From Saprospiraceae bacterium (GTDB taxonomy: Bacteria > Bacteroidota > Bacteroidia > Chitinophagales > Saprospiraceae), in contig JAEUUV010000120.1 in assembly GCA_016787285.1 (NCBI GenBank), forward strand, positions 1 through 63,572: 63,572 nt of DNA. Direction: 5' to 3'. Below, one piece after another: positions 8,429 through 17,247 of this stretch. Under the pieces are notes generated by a model. That model made no database searches. It worked only from the letters and a program-made list of their open reading frames with translations, and had not been told where the DNA came from. A program made the position numbers and the translations under genes. Numbering within the stretch: position 1 is the first letter of the stretch; every line of letters begins with the position of its first letter.

Positions 8429-9745
8429 TTACTCGGTAGCAGGTTGTTTCCCGGCAACCAAGTTGTAGGCCCGGATAAACGCCTGGTAAAACAATTTTCC
8501 CTGCACGGCATACCCTGCCCTGGAATAGTGCACCGAATCGGGCGCCATAAGCCCCGCCGATTTCCAGTTCTGGGCCGAATGTTCGCCGCCGGCCAGATGG
8601 AATAAATCCCACAGCGCATACCCGTTTTCGCGCGCAAATCGCCGGATATCGGCACAAATCGGCCCCATATACGGGTTGAACCCGCGCCCCTTCAGGTAGG
8701 AATCGGCAGGCGTCGTGAACAAAATGTACGCGCCGGGGGCATATTTCTTGATCTGGCCGACCAATTCGCCCATCTGCTGGTACACAAAATTTTCGGTGAG
8801 TTTGCCCTGTGCTTCATTGGTTCCGAAGGAAAGAATGACAAGGTCGGGATTCAGGTCGGCCAGTTGGCGAGCAAAATACCTGGCACGAACAAAATCGGAA
8901 AACTTGGCGCCGTTCACCCCGATCGAATGGTACACCACGCCCGCCATTTCGGTTTCCAGAACGATACCGTCGAGGGCTATACGCCCGGCGGGCGTATAGC
9001 CCTCCGGTCTGGAAAACAACAGGTTGGCCTGCGAAACCGGGCGGTCGAAATAGTAGGATCGGAAAAACGCGTCTTGCTGAAACAACAAGGCTTTCTGGTT
9101 GCTCAGGTCATCCTGCACAGAAATGTCAAGTGGGCCGTCTTCCTGCCGGTGCAGGATGGTCACTTTGGTAAACAAACGCGTTTCCGCTGTAGAGGTGTCG
9201 CGCAGGCGCAGGCTGAGTTTGCCGGACGAAGAATTGTTTTCAAGCATAAAACCACTCAAGCCAAAGGGAGTCGCCATGTCAAGATTTCGTTGGCAGTTGC
9301 TTCCGAACCAAGGTGCATCCGTTTCGATCAGGTAGTCCCTCGGGCCGTTTGATCCGGCCAGTTTGTACGGAAAAACCAGTCCACGGCCCGCATCTCCGAA
9401 TGCATTCTGCACGCGCCGGCGCACCTCGTGGGTCAGGTAATTGCCCAGAATGTGGGAGTCACCAATATGCACAATGTTAATTTTTTGACCGCCATGCACC
9501 CGTTGTCCATACATTTTCCGAAAAAACGGCTCCAGATAGCCGGCATTTTCGATGCCGTTTTCTTCCTGCCGGAAAAAACTGTAGCCCACGGTGTCCTGGT
9601 CGGTAAATTCCACTTTGGGCGGACGAAACTGGGACTGGCAGCGAACTGCGCAAAAGAGCAGGCACAACAGGCACAGGACACTGCGCACGTGGGCGAGCCT
9701 GACTAACCTCTGAAAATTGAACATGCGAAAGGACATCTCGATCAT
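8429..9745 (-). CDS. Secreted SGNH/GDSL-type hydrolase
   Basis: A hydrophobic N-terminal signal (about residues 16-38) precedes an SGNH hydrolase domain. Block I IVHIGDSHILGN holds the nucleophile Ser, block III is LSFGTNE with the oxyanion Asn, and block V is DSVHYSRAGY with Asp and His. Enzymes of this fold remove or transfer acyl groups from polysaccharides or lipids. It follows a second SGNH gene by 23 bases and precedes the C39 exporter by 64 bases on the same strand. A perfect 33-base palindrome lies inside the gene at 8972-9004. The substrate is unknown. Confidence 0.88.
   Translation of the reverse strand: MIEMSFRMFNFQRLVRLAHVRSVLCLLCLLFCAVRCQSQFRPPKVEFTDQDTVGYSFFRQEENGIENAGYLEPFFRKMYGQRVHGGQKINIVHIGDSHILGNYLTHEVRRRVQNAFGDAGRGLVFPYKLAGSNGPRDYLIETDAPWFGSNCQRNLDMATPFGLSGFMLENNSSSGKLSLRLRDTSTAETRLFTKVTILHRQEDGPLDISVQDDLSNQKALLFQQDAFFRSYYFDRPVSQANLLFSRPEGYTPAGRIALDGIVLETEMAGVVYHSIGVNGAKFSDFVRARYFARQLADLNPDLVILSFGTNEAQGKLTENFVYQQMGELVGQIKKYAPGAYILFTTPADSYLKGRGFNPYMGPICADIRRFARENGYALWDLFHLAGGEHSAQNWKSAGLMAPDSVHYSRAGYAVQGKLFYQAFIRAYNLVAGKQPATE
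8972..9004. repeat. Perfect 15-bp palindrome with 3-base loop inside an SGNH hydrolase gene
   Basis: Positions 8972-8986 and 8990-9004 are exact reverse complements around GGC. On the coding (minus) strand the element reads through in frame as EGYTPAGRIAL. So perfect a hairpin inside a coding region suggests an inserted palindromic repeat or a folded mRNA element. Confidence 0.85.
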
Positions 9746-9768
9746 GGTAAATTATTGTCGGGGCTTTT

Positions 9769-11163
9769 TCAGTTTCCCGCGTCTGCCTTCTTTTTTTCAT
9801 CCAAAAACAGTTTGGCAAACTTGTGCCCAAGCATTTTTCCACCCTCATGCGTCAGGTGGGTGTAGTCCCGGTTGGCCAGCGACGGGTGGCTTTTTTCAGC
9901 AAAAATAATCATGGCGCCCGGCCCGCCCATTCCCCGGAACAGGTCGTAAAACAAAAAGCCGTGTTTCAACGCCAAGCCGCGCTGCATGTCCGCAATGGCA
10001 GGCACGCTCGGCAGCGTAGCAATTTCGCCATCCACTTTGCCCGCCCGATCCGCTACGCTGATGATCAGGATCGGTTTTCCAGGGAAACACTTGCGCAGGT
10101 GCGCAAAGGTCTGATCCAGTTCGGATTCGTACCAGCGCAGGTTGTCCATTTTGTCCGTCACGGCATTCAGCCCGAGTTGCACCACAATCAGGTCGTATCG
10201 CTGAACGGCGTCAAACTGCCGTGCCAGTGCCGGTTCGATCAATTTGAGCCGCCCGCCGGTATTTCCACGCACCGAGAAATTATCCAGATAAAAGCCGGGG
10301 CCGCTTTCCAACGACGCCCCGTACAGGATCAGGTTACTGTCCGGCTCATCAAAACGGAACGCGAAAGCGCGGATGGCGCCTTGCGTAGGCGTCCAGTCCC
10401 AGGTGCCGAGCAACCCGCTTGTGGCGGGAAGCGTGTCGGTGCGGGGCGGCATGTCGGCATTTTGCCAAACAAAAGCGGCGCTTGAATCCGCCCGGTAAAA
10501 CAGACGCAGCCTTCCCCATCGGCTTGTATGATGGAAATAGTCGGCGCCTTCGTAGTGCACAAACGCGTGTGGTTGCGGACGGTACACAAACCCGTTGATG
10601 CCGAATGGCTGTCTGCTCTGGTGGTTTTTGGTGATTGAATAGGTGTTCCACTTTTCATACCGATGCACTAATGTCCGTTTGAAACGCGCCACTTCCGAAG
10701 TAATCGGCACATAACCTACCCCCGAACCACCCCAAAGTGTCTGGAGGGTATCGCGAAGATCACCCAGCAGGATGTCGCCTTCCACAAACGAATCGCCGAA
10801 AAATGCGACCCGGACAGTGCGCTTGTGGGAACGGATGGAATCTATTGCCGAAAAAAATCGCCTCAATCCTTGCTGCTCCGGTGTGTAGTCTTCCAACACC
10901 CAGCCCCACAAGGCGGCATCTACAAAGCGGATGGCGAGCGTGTCGTCGGTCCTGTTGTTCGCCTGCGCCGTATCCAGAGAAAATTCGACTGCAACGGTGT
11001 CCGGAACAAACTTTCCGTCTGATGCCCGGATATCGGACAAGATGTCCATTTTGCGAATCGGAATGCCGTCCAATGCCAGGTTATCCGGCAACAGCGACAG
11101 GCCTGTCAGCAACAGGAACACCAGGAATACAAGTCCGAGCGATTGGCCAAGGTAATTTTTCAT
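9769..11163 (-). CDS. Membrane-anchored SGNH hydrolase-like protein
   Basis: A transmembrane anchor or signal (about residues 8-28, SLGLVFLVFLLLTGLSLL) is followed by a long domain with SGNH blocks: VAFFGDSFVEGD (Ser), VVQLGLNAV (Asn) and YTHLTHEGGKMLG (His; the Asp three residues before it is replaced in TLTH-like context, D in RDYTH). The two SGNH genes here resemble the acyl-transfer or deacylation partners often seen next to MBOAT acyltransferases in Bacteroidota, but no MBOAT gene is visible. A TACCTTCG box upstream on the minus strand may be the promoter of the whole block down to the HlyD gene. Confidence 0.82.
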   Translation of the reverse strand: MKNYLGQSLGLVFLVFLLLTGLSLLPDNLALDGIPIRKMDILSDIRASDGKFVPDTVAVEFSLDTAQANNRTDDTLAIRFVDAALWGWVLEDYTPEQQGLRRFFSAIDSIRSHKRTVRVAFFGDSFVEGDILLGDLRDTLQTLWGGSGVGYVPITSEVARFKRTLVHRYEKWNTYSITKNHQSRQPFGINGFVYRPQPHAFVHYEGADYFHHTSRWGRLRLFYRADSSAAFVWQNADMPPRTDTLPATSGLLGTWDWTPTQGAIRAFAFRFDEPDSNLILYGASLESGPGFYLDNFSVRGNTGGRLKLIEPALARQFDAVQRYDLIVVQLGLNAVTDKMDNLRWYESELDQTFAHLRKCFPGKPILIISVADRAGKVDGEIATLPSVPAIADMQRGLALKHGFLFYDLFRGMGGPGAMIIFAEKSHPSLANRDYTHLTHEGGKMLGHKFAKLFLDEKKKADAGN

Positions 11164-11247
11164 GCGGCGCGAAGGTACGGAGCAAGGTGCATCGGCGCGA
11201 TTCGGCGAGGTGTTGAAAAAACAGCGGATACAGCCCCGGCACTTGGC

Positions 11248-11255
11248 TACCTTTG
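11248..11255 (+). promoter_or_regulatory. -7 element TACCTTTG of the nspC promoter
   Basis: TACCTTTG matches TAnnTTTG and lies 22 bases before the nspC ATG, predicting a 5' leader of about 16 bases. Confidence 0.65.
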
Positions 11256-11277
11256 CCGCCTTTCAACTGCACAAACT

Positions 11278-12420
11278 ATGGACATATCCAAAATCCCGTC
11301 TCCCTGCTTCGTACTTGATGAAGCCTTGCTGCGCAAAAATCTGCAATTGATTGATCGCGTACAGCGTGAAGCCGGCGTTCAAATCATTCTGGCGTTCAAA
11401 GGTTTTGCTATGTGGAGCGCTTTTCCGCTAGTTCGTCAATACTTATCGGGGGCTACTGCTTCATCCCTGAGCGAAGCGCGTCTGTGTTTTGAAGAAATGA
11501 AAACCAGGGCGCATACCTACTCGGTGGCGTATTTGCCCCGCGAATTCGGGCAAATCATGAAGTACTCCAGCCACATCACGTTCAATTCGCAGGCGCAGTA
11601 CAAACGCTTCCGACGCCGGCTGGAAAAACATCCGGAGCGGATCAGTCCCGGTATTCGGGTCAATCCGGAATGGTCGCCTGTGGGTACGGCGCTGTACAAC
11701 CCCGCAGCCCCCGGTTCGCGTTTGGGCGAGGTGGCGGAAAATTTCAAGGGACGCCTGCCGGAAGGAATCGAAGGCCTGCATTTTCACACCTTGTGCGAAA
11801 GCAGCAGTTTTGATCTGGAACAAACGCTGGAGCATTTTGAACAACGCTTCGGCGCTTTTTTACCCGGCCTTAAATGGGTCAATTTCGGCGGCGGACATCT
11901 GATGACCCGACACCGCTACGATGTGGAACACCTCATCGGCGTGCTTCGCGCATTTCGGGCGCGACATCCGCACTTGCAGGTTATCCTTGAACCAGGCAGT
12001 GCCATCGCATGGGACACCGGCGTGCTCGTGGCGAGTGTGCTGGATGTGGTGAAAAACAAAGGCATCAAAACGGCTATACTCGATGTGTCCTTCACGGCGC
12101 ACATGCCCGATACACTCGAAATGCCCTACCGCCCCCGGGTGCGAAACGCCAATGCCGAGCCAACACCCTCCGACAAATTCCAGTACCGGTTGGGCGGCGT
12201 GAGTTGCCTGAGCGGTGATTTTATGACCGAGTATGCCTTCGACCGCCCGCTGAAGGTGGGACAGAAGATCGTGTTTGAGGACATGATCCACTACACCATG
12301 GTAAAATCCACCACCTTCAACGGCGTGACACACCCCGCCATCGCGATCTGGCGCGAAGATGGACGATTGGACGTGGTAAAAAAATTCGGTTACCGCGACT
12401 ACAAAGGCCGTCTTTCGTAA
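11278..12420 (+). CDS. nspC: Carboxynorspermidine decarboxylase NspC
   Basis: NspC is a PLP-dependent fold-III decarboxylase that turns carboxyspermidine or carboxynorspermidine into spermidine or norspermidine. The PLP lysine is in ILAFKGFAMWS (about residue 37), and the family stretch RVNPEWSPVGTALYNPAAPG and the C-terminal GVSCLSGDFM loop, with the active-site Cys, are present. I start at the ATG at 11278, which follows a TACCTTTG promoter; the frame is open further upstream but that part has no homology. A partner arginine decarboxylase is at 52181, so spermidine may be made from agmatine by the carboxyspermidine route. The partner dehydrogenase is not in the window. Confidence 0.93.
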   Translation: MDISKIPSPCFVLDEALLRKNLQLIDRVQREAGVQIILAFKGFAMWSAFPLVRQYLSGATASSLSEARLCFEEMKTRAHTYSVAYLPREFGQIMKYSSHITFNSQAQYKRFRRRLEKHPERISPGIRVNPEWSPVGTALYNPAAPGSRLGEVAENFKGRLPEGIEGLHFHTLCESSSFDLEQTLEHFEQRFGAFLPGLKWVNFGGGHLMTRHRYDVEHLIGVLRAFRARHPHLQVILEPGSAIAWDTGVLVASVLDVVKNKGIKTAILDVSFTAHMPDTLEMPYRPRVRNANAEPTPSDKFQYRLGGVSCLSGDFMTEYAFDRPLKVGQKIVFEDMIHYTMVKSTTFNGVTHPAIAIWREDGRLDVVKKFGYRDYKGRLS

Positions 12421-12430
12421 AGTCTCCAGA

Positions 12431-12457
12431 CCTTCCAGGTTTGTCAAACCCGGAAAG
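12431..12457. terminator. Hairpin between convergent genes
   Basis: CTTCCAGGTTT and AAACCCGGAAAG pair around GTC with one mismatch. It lies between the stop codons of nspC and the small membrane protein gene and may end both transcripts; there is no strong T-run. Confidence 0.5.
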
Positions 12458-12458
12458 T

Positions 12459-12593
12459 CTACTTGATGAGAATATACACCAGTACGATCAGCGCCACCGT
12501 AGCAACAGCCACAATTGCGAGGAATTTTTGCAGTTCTTCCTTGTCTTTAAGGTTCTGGCGGGACTTCGGTGCGAGTTTGTGTTTGCTTGCCAT
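12459..12593 (-). CDS. Small single-span membrane protein (44 aa)
   Basis: A complete short ORF reads MASKHKLAPKSRQNLK, a charged linker KDKEELQKF, and then a hydrophobic segment of about 19 residues (LAIVAVATVALIVLVYILI) ending in Lys. It has an ATG and a stop (TAG) and the layout of a tail-anchored small membrane protein with a basic cytoplasmic side. It starts 45 bases after the stop of the POT transporter gene on the same strand, so the two may be cotranscribed. I do not recognise the family; the function is unknown. Confidence 0.7.
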   Translation of the reverse strand: MASKHKLAPKSRQNLKDKEELQKFLAIVAVATVALIVLVYILIK

Positions 12594-12638
12594 AATGCGT
12601 TAATTATGAGTTACGAACGATAAACTTTTGCTTGATTT

Positions 12639-14279
12639 TTATACGATTCCCTGTTCACGGAACAGCCTGTTCAGCCACTTCAGCATCAGGGCCAGTGCAA
12701 TGGCCGCAATTGCCAACAGGGCAAAATTGACCCAGAAGAAGTCGGCTTTGTTGTCGTAGCCGTCCCACAGCGTGGCCAAAATACCGCTGAGTTTGTTCCC
12801 GATAGACGTGGCGAGTTGCCAGCCCCCCATCATCAGTCCGGCGATTCGGGCCGGCGCCATTTTGGACACCATGGAAAGTCCCATCGGGCTGAGGCAAAGT
12901 TCGCCTACTGTGACCACACCGTACGTAGCTATAAGCCACCACACGGAGGCCTTTTCAGCGCCGTTGTGGCAGGCGTACACCGCCCAGACGGTAACTAAGG
13001 TAGATAAGGCCGAGATCACGAGGCCCAGTCCTATTTTCCCCGGCGTCGTCGGTTCGCGTTTTCGCTTACGCATGAAACCGAAAAACCAGACCACAAGCGG
13101 GGTGAGCACGATCACAAAAAACGGGTTGACGGACTGGTAGATTTCCGTGGAAACTAATTTGATCGTTTGGCCAAGTGGCGGGCGTTCCGGCTCCGGCACA
13201 TTCAGCAGATAGGGTGGGGTAGTGACCCCCATCACAATTTTTCCGGTCTCCGGGTCTTTGGTGGTTCGGAACTGCTCGTCGTACACCGGGAAGGTATCCG
13301 GTTCATTTTTCACTTCCTGCACCATACCCATGAAACGGGCGGGTGATTCCATCCAGGCCGGCATAGAGCGGTCGGTGTAAAATTCCGCCCAGGTCGTGAG
13401 CGCGGTACCGTTTTGTTTGAATACCGCCCAGAACACAATCACCACGGCATAGATGGAAAGCAGGGCTTTGATACGAGATTTTTCCGCCTCCGGAGCCTTC
13501 CACAAAATCCACAGAAAAAAGCCGACAATGGGAAGCGATCCGAAAATGAACGCATCGTTGGAATCGGAGCCAAGCACATTGCCCGGAATGTTCCAGGCAA
13601 AAAGACCGGTCAAAATTGCCGGCAGGAGTACCGACGACAGCAGGGTAACCACGCCGGCTTCGGCAGGATTCACTTCCTTGCGTACATCGGCATGCGCCAT
13701 TTGTTTTGACCCGAGCATAAACACCAACACGCCGATAAACATACCGATACCGGCTGCGGCAAAAGCATATCCCCAGCCGTAGTTGTTGCGCAGGTATGCC
13801 GCCACGAAGTTGCAGATCAGGGCGCCGATGTTGATGCCCATGTAGAAAATGTTGTAGCCGTCGTCTTTTCTGGCCCGATACCGGTCTTCGTTATACAAAT
13901 TCCCCAACAGCGTGGAAATGTTGGGCTTGAAAAAGCCATTGCCGAGGATCATTACGCCCATGGACAGGTAGAACGTCGTCAGGTTGTTGGGAATCGCCAG
14001 AAGGAGATAACCGATGCCCATCAACGTGCCTCCAAGCACAATGCTCCGCCGGTAGCCCAGCACGCGGTCGGCCAAAAGCCCACCAACGAATGGTGTGACA
14101 TAAACCAGTGCGATAAATGTTCCGTAAATATCCGAAGCGGTAGCCCGTTCGAATCCGAGGCCACCGGCCTGCGTGTCGGTCATGTACAGGAAAAAAATCC
14201 CGATCATGAGGTAGTAGCCGAAGCGTTCCCACATTTCGGTTAAAAACAGGAAGGGCAATCCGGCAGGATGTTGGCGCAT
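12639..14279 (-). CDS. POT/PTR-family proton-dependent peptide transporter
   Basis: This 546-residue major facilitator protein imports di- and tripeptides with protons. The N-terminal family motif around TEMWERFGYYLM (the ExxER proton-coupling motif is seen as EMWER), the loop ADRVLGYRR and the PTR2 signature region NIGALICNFVAAYLRNNYGW are visible. It has about 14 hydrophobic segments, with a large insertion (about 320-380) seen in some Bacteroidota homologues. A TATTTTTG promoter box lies upstream on the minus strand near 14303-14310. Confidence 0.93.
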   Translation of the reverse strand: MRQHPAGLPFLFLTEMWERFGYYLMIGIFFLYMTDTQAGGLGFERATASDIYGTFIALVYVTPFVGGLLADRVLGYRRSIVLGGTLMGIGYLLLAIPNNLTTFYLSMGVMILGNGFFKPNISTLLGNLYNEDRYRARKDDGYNIFYMGINIGALICNFVAAYLRNNYGWGYAFAAAGIGMFIGVLVFMLGSKQMAHADVRKEVNPAEAGVVTLLSSVLLPAILTGLFAWNIPGNVLGSDSNDAFIFGSLPIVGFFLWILWKAPEAEKSRIKALLSIYAVVIVFWAVFKQNGTALTTWAEFYTDRSMPAWMESPARFMGMVQEVKNEPDTFPVYDEQFRTTKDPETGKIVMGVTTPPYLLNVPEPERPPLGQTIKLVSTEIYQSVNPFFVIVLTPLVVWFFGFMRKRKREPTTPGKIGLGLVISALSTLVTVWAVYACHNGAEKASVWWLIATYGVVTVGELCLSPMGLSMVSKMAPARIAGLMMGGWQLATSIGNKLSGILATLWDGYDNKADFFWVNFALLAIAAIALALMLKWLNRLFREQGIV

Positions 14280-14392
14280 AACGTTGATTTGATGTTCGGG
14301 GCAAAAATAGGTGCAAATGAAAGTTTCGCAAGAAAAGGGCCGCCATATCTTTACGGCTTCTTTTTTCCGTGTTATTGAAATCTGATTTTACG

Positions 14393-14851
14393 ATGAAGAA
14401 TAGATTCGTGCTGCTGCTCCCGGCCTTTGTGCTGGGGATCGCATCGGCTGCTCTTGCCCAGCAACCCCTTACCAAACCCACGCCCCCCTCACCCGGCCCG
14501 TCGTTCGAACCGCTGGCACTTTCGATGGAAGACAGTGTCATGGTAACCATTATTCTCAAGCACCAGCAAGGGAAAAACCTGTACGAAATACGTCGGGTGC
14601 TGGAGGCTCAGGGATTCTGGGATATGTTCCCGCCCGAGGATTCCCGCGTCATTTCCTGGACGCTGGCCATGGGCCTGGGGCACGTCATTGTATTGCAGGT
14701 ACCGGTGAGCGGCGTGCGGCGGCTCAATTTAGCCATCGAAAACGGCGCGTGGGGCGCCTTCGACTCCGAGTTTTACCTGTCGTACGACTACGAGTCGCTT
14801 TGGAGAGAATACCTCGAAAAGCGGGAAGCGGCCAAGGATGACCGCAATTAA
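14393..14851 (+). CDS. Secreted protein of unknown function
   Basis: The ATG at 14393 gives a clear signal peptide (KNRFVLLLPAFVLGIASAALA, cut before QQPL). The mature part of about 130 residues is rich in acidic and aromatic residues, starts with a proline-rich stretch and has a compact alpha/beta-looking core (DSVMVTIILKHQQGKNL ... LGHVIVLQVPV). No motif is recognised. It has its own likely promoter (TATCTTTA) and is convergent with msrB. I do not assign a function. Confidence 0.75.
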   Translation: MKNRFVLLLPAFVLGIASAALAQQPLTKPTPPSPGPSFEPLALSMEDSVMVTIILKHQQGKNLYEIRRVLEAQGFWDMFPPEDSRVISWTLAMGLGHVIVLQVPVSGVRRLNLAIENGAWGAFDSEFYLSYDYESLWREYLEKREAAKDDRN

Positions 14852-14863
14852 ATTAACGTGTGA

Positions 14864-15253
14864 TTATTGATTTTCAGCCGCCGGCACAAACCGGATGGAC
14901 AAGGAGTTCACACAATGACGGATATTTTTAGCCGTCATGCGCTCACCGTGAAATACGTGGCCAAGATGGCCGCCGCAGTTGGCACAAAGAATTTCAATCC
15001 GGCGCATCCCGAGCGTCTGGTCTTCCTCCCGCAAGACTGCACCGGGTAACTCGTCATCAAAAGACGGCCAGCCACAGCCGCTGTCGAATTTGTCTGCCGA
15101 GCGGTACAGCGGCGTATTACACCGCCGGCACACAAACATGCCGTGGCCTTTGTGATTCCAGTACTCGCCCGAAAATGCGCGTTCCGTACCTTTTTGGGCA
15201 ATGACATACTCCTCTTCGGGCGTGAGTTTGTTCCAGTTATCCTGATTTTGCAT
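14864..15253 (-). CDS. msrB: Peptide-methionine (R)-S-oxide reductase MsrB
   Basis: MsrB reduces methionine-R-sulfoxide in proteins using thioredoxin. The 129-residue protein has both zinc CxxC pairs (CRRC and CANC) and the catalytic cysteine in [22 protein letters not shown] is the usual substrate-site motif. It follows the DUF4407 gene by 14 bases on the same strand, so they are probably cotranscribed. Confidence 0.96.
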   Translation of the reverse strand: MQNQDNWNKLTPEEEYVIAQKGTERAFSGEYWNHKGHGMFVCRRCNTPLYRSADKFDSGCGWPSFDDELPGAVLREEDQTLGMRRIEILCANCGGHLGHVFHGERMTAKNIRHCVNSLSIRFVPAAENQ

Positions 15254-15267
15254 GGCTGACTTGTTTG

Positions 15268-16386
15268 CTACGCTTCCATAGACCAGTTATACGGCTTGGC
15301 CTTCAACTCTTCCAGTTTTTCCTTGAGTTTGTAGTCAATCAAGGCTTTTTCGGCTGTAATTCGTGCCAGAACAAGGTGCTTGCCTGTGTCCGTGTCGAAT
15401 TTGAGTTTGTTGTTTACTGCATTTGCTCGAAGCGTGGTGGACTCCCTGTTGGCCATTTCAAAGACGTGCTCGTGCTCGTGCAGGAGATAATCATACGGAC
15501 TGCGGTACGAAATCAGTTTGACCATAATCGGCGCCGTTTCGATTGCCATAAACAAAAAAGTGATGAAAAGGCTGGCGTAGAGAATGGCAAGACTTTTTCC
15601 GCTCAGTCTCGACAAGGCCTCCATGCGGGCTGCAAGGCCGTCATAACGAGTGCGTTTAAGTTGGGTGATTTCCGTTTGCACGGTCGTTTCAAGCGCCTGA
15701 ACGGCTTTGGTTTTTTCTACAATTTGGGGTTGGTTGAGGGCAAGTGTTTGCTCCAATTCCGCCTGCGCCTTGTCGGCTTCATCCTTTTTGGCGCGGTAAA
15801 TCGGGCCTAGGTTCTTTTTGCCCGATCCGCCGGTACCGTCGGCTTCCTGCACGGCTTCTTTGACAAGTGCGTCGCGTTTGGCAGTTTTTTCGGCTATTTC
15901 GGACTTGAGTTGCTCGATTCGTGCGGCTTCCACCTTGATCTGTTGCTGATAGCGTGCTTTGAGCCGGTCTTCCTGCTGCTTGTACACCTCCTGCTCCATC
16001 GTCACCAACTCTGCCTGAATTTCCTTGTCGAAAATCTTCAGTTCGAGCGGTTTGGAAATTACGAGCGCCAGTAAAACAGCCAGGAGGAGTCGCGGCGCAG
16101 CCACCAGGAGATCGCGCCACCAGTTACCGTTGCTCTTCATGCTCAACACGATATAGCGATCGAGGTTGAAAATCATAGCCCCCCAAACGAGGCCGAAACC
16201 GATTGCCATGAAGTAGGAACCGAATACCGTGTACAGTGCATAACTCGCTGAAAAAAAGGCAAGCACGCCCGTGAAAAAAATCGTGGCGCCAATGCCCACG
16301 TACTTGTTGGTGTCGGACGGGCAACGCTCCAGAAAGGACCGCTCCACGCCGGAGCAGAAGAGGAAAAAATTTTGTAGTTGTTTCAT
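15268..16386 (-). CDS. DUF4407 membrane protein with long coiled coil
   Basis: I start at the ATG at 16386 ([15 protein letters not shown]), where family homology begins; the open frame upstream is not supported. The 372-residue protein has three hydrophobic segments near the N terminus (about 33-105), a long charged coiled coil (about 125-250, rich in Glu, Gln, Lys) and a fourth hydrophobic segment (about 270-290) with [12 protein letters not shown]. This is the layout of DUF4407 proteins. Their function is unknown. It precedes msrB in an apparent operon. Confidence 0.85.
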   Translation of the reverse strand: MKQLQNFFLFCSGVERSFLERCPSDTNKYVGIGATIFFTGVLAFFSASYALYTVFGSYFMAIGFGLVWGAMIFNLDRYIVLSMKSNGNWWRDLLVAAPRLLLAVLLALVISKPLELKIFDKEIQAELVTMEQEVYKQQEDRLKARYQQQIKVEAARIEQLKSEIAEKTAKRDALVKEAVQEADGTGGSGKKNLGPIYRAKKDEADKAQAELEQTLALNQPQIVEKTKAVQALETTVQTEITQLKRTRYDGLAARMEALSRLSGKSLAILYASLFITFLFMAIETAPIMVKLISYRSPYDYLLHEHEHVFEMANRESTTLRANAVNNKLKFDTDTGKHLVLARITAEKALIDYKLKEKLEELKAKPYNWSMEA

Positions 16387-16539
16387 AGCCGGAATAGCTC
16401 GATTGCTTCGGGGCCTTAAACTTGAATTGCCCGAAATTATTTGTTTTCGGGGGCAATTATCGGCGAATTTTTGACGCGAGAAAAGTTTTTTTTGGAAGCC
16501 GGCATTTTTCTGTTTCATGGAACTTTGGCCAAAATCATC

Positions 16540-16547
16540 TATTTTTG
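16540..16547 (+). promoter_or_regulatory. -7 element TATTTTTG upstream of mobA
   Basis: TATTTTTG matches TAnnTTTG, with a TTTGG stretch about 16 bases further upstream, and lies 61 bases before the chosen mobA start. Confidence 0.55.
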
Positions 16548-16608
16548 GGGCCGCAATTGCGCTTAGGCCCTTTTGAATGGAAATAAATCGTACGCAAGTT
16601 TCACACGG

Positions 16609-17232
16609 ATGAACCGCATCAGGAAAGGGCATTTACCCGAAGTTAAAGGTCTGGTTTTGGCTGGAGGAAAATCCACCCGGATGGGACGCGACAAGGGATT
16701 GATCCCGTGGCATGGTCTGCCCCAGCGGGAATATCTGGTTGATTTGCTTCAATCGCTGGGCATCCAGGCCTTTATTTCCTGCCGCCCCGAACAGGTTGCC
16801 TCCATCACCCCGCTTCGTGCAATTCCGGATAAATACCCCGACTCCGGCCCCTTGGGCGCTATCGCATCGGCTTTTGCGGAAGATTCCTTTGCGGCCTGGC
16901 TTGTGATAGCCTGCGATATGCCGCTCGTTGACCATGCTGTTTTACAATACCTGCTTAACTCCCGCAGACCTGATTTTGCCGCAACGGCTTTTCGATCTCC
17001 ATCCCTCCCAGGCGATACACCCGACCCGCTACTTGCCATCTGGGAGCCGGCGGTGCTGCCTGTGCTGAAATCTTCGATGAAAAAAGGGAACAAAAGTGTC
17101 CACCGCGTTTTGACGACTGCCGGTGTCTTTCTGCTGGAACCTCCCGACCCTGCGGTATTGACGAACACCAATATGCCCGAAGAAATGGCTATGATTGACC
17201 CGTTTTTAAAAGAAATTTTCTTGCTTCACTAA
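16609..17232 (+). CDS. mobA: Molybdenum cofactor guanylyltransferase MobA
   Basis: MobA attaches GMP to molybdopterin. The nucleotide-binding motif LAGGKSTRMGRDKG (about residues 17-30) and the VIACDMPLV Mg-binding motif are present, as expected for an NTP_transferase_3 protein of about 200 residues. The ATG at 16609 leaves 12 residues before the first strand, which is usual; an upstream ATG at 16573 is possible. No other molybdopterin genes are nearby. The next gene follows by 15 bases and may be cotranscribed. Confidence 0.9.
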   Translation: MNRIRKGHLPEVKGLVLAGGKSTRMGRDKGLIPWHGLPQREYLVDLLQSLGIQAFISCRPEQVASITPLRAIPDKYPDSGPLGAIASAFAEDSFAAWLVIACDMPLVDHAVLQYLLNSRRPDFAATAFRSPSLPGDTPDPLLAIWEPAVLPVLKSSMKKGNKSVHRVLTTAGVFLLEPPDPAVLTNTNMPEEMAMIDPFLKEIFLLH

Positions 17233-17247
17233 TCACTTAGTAATGCC

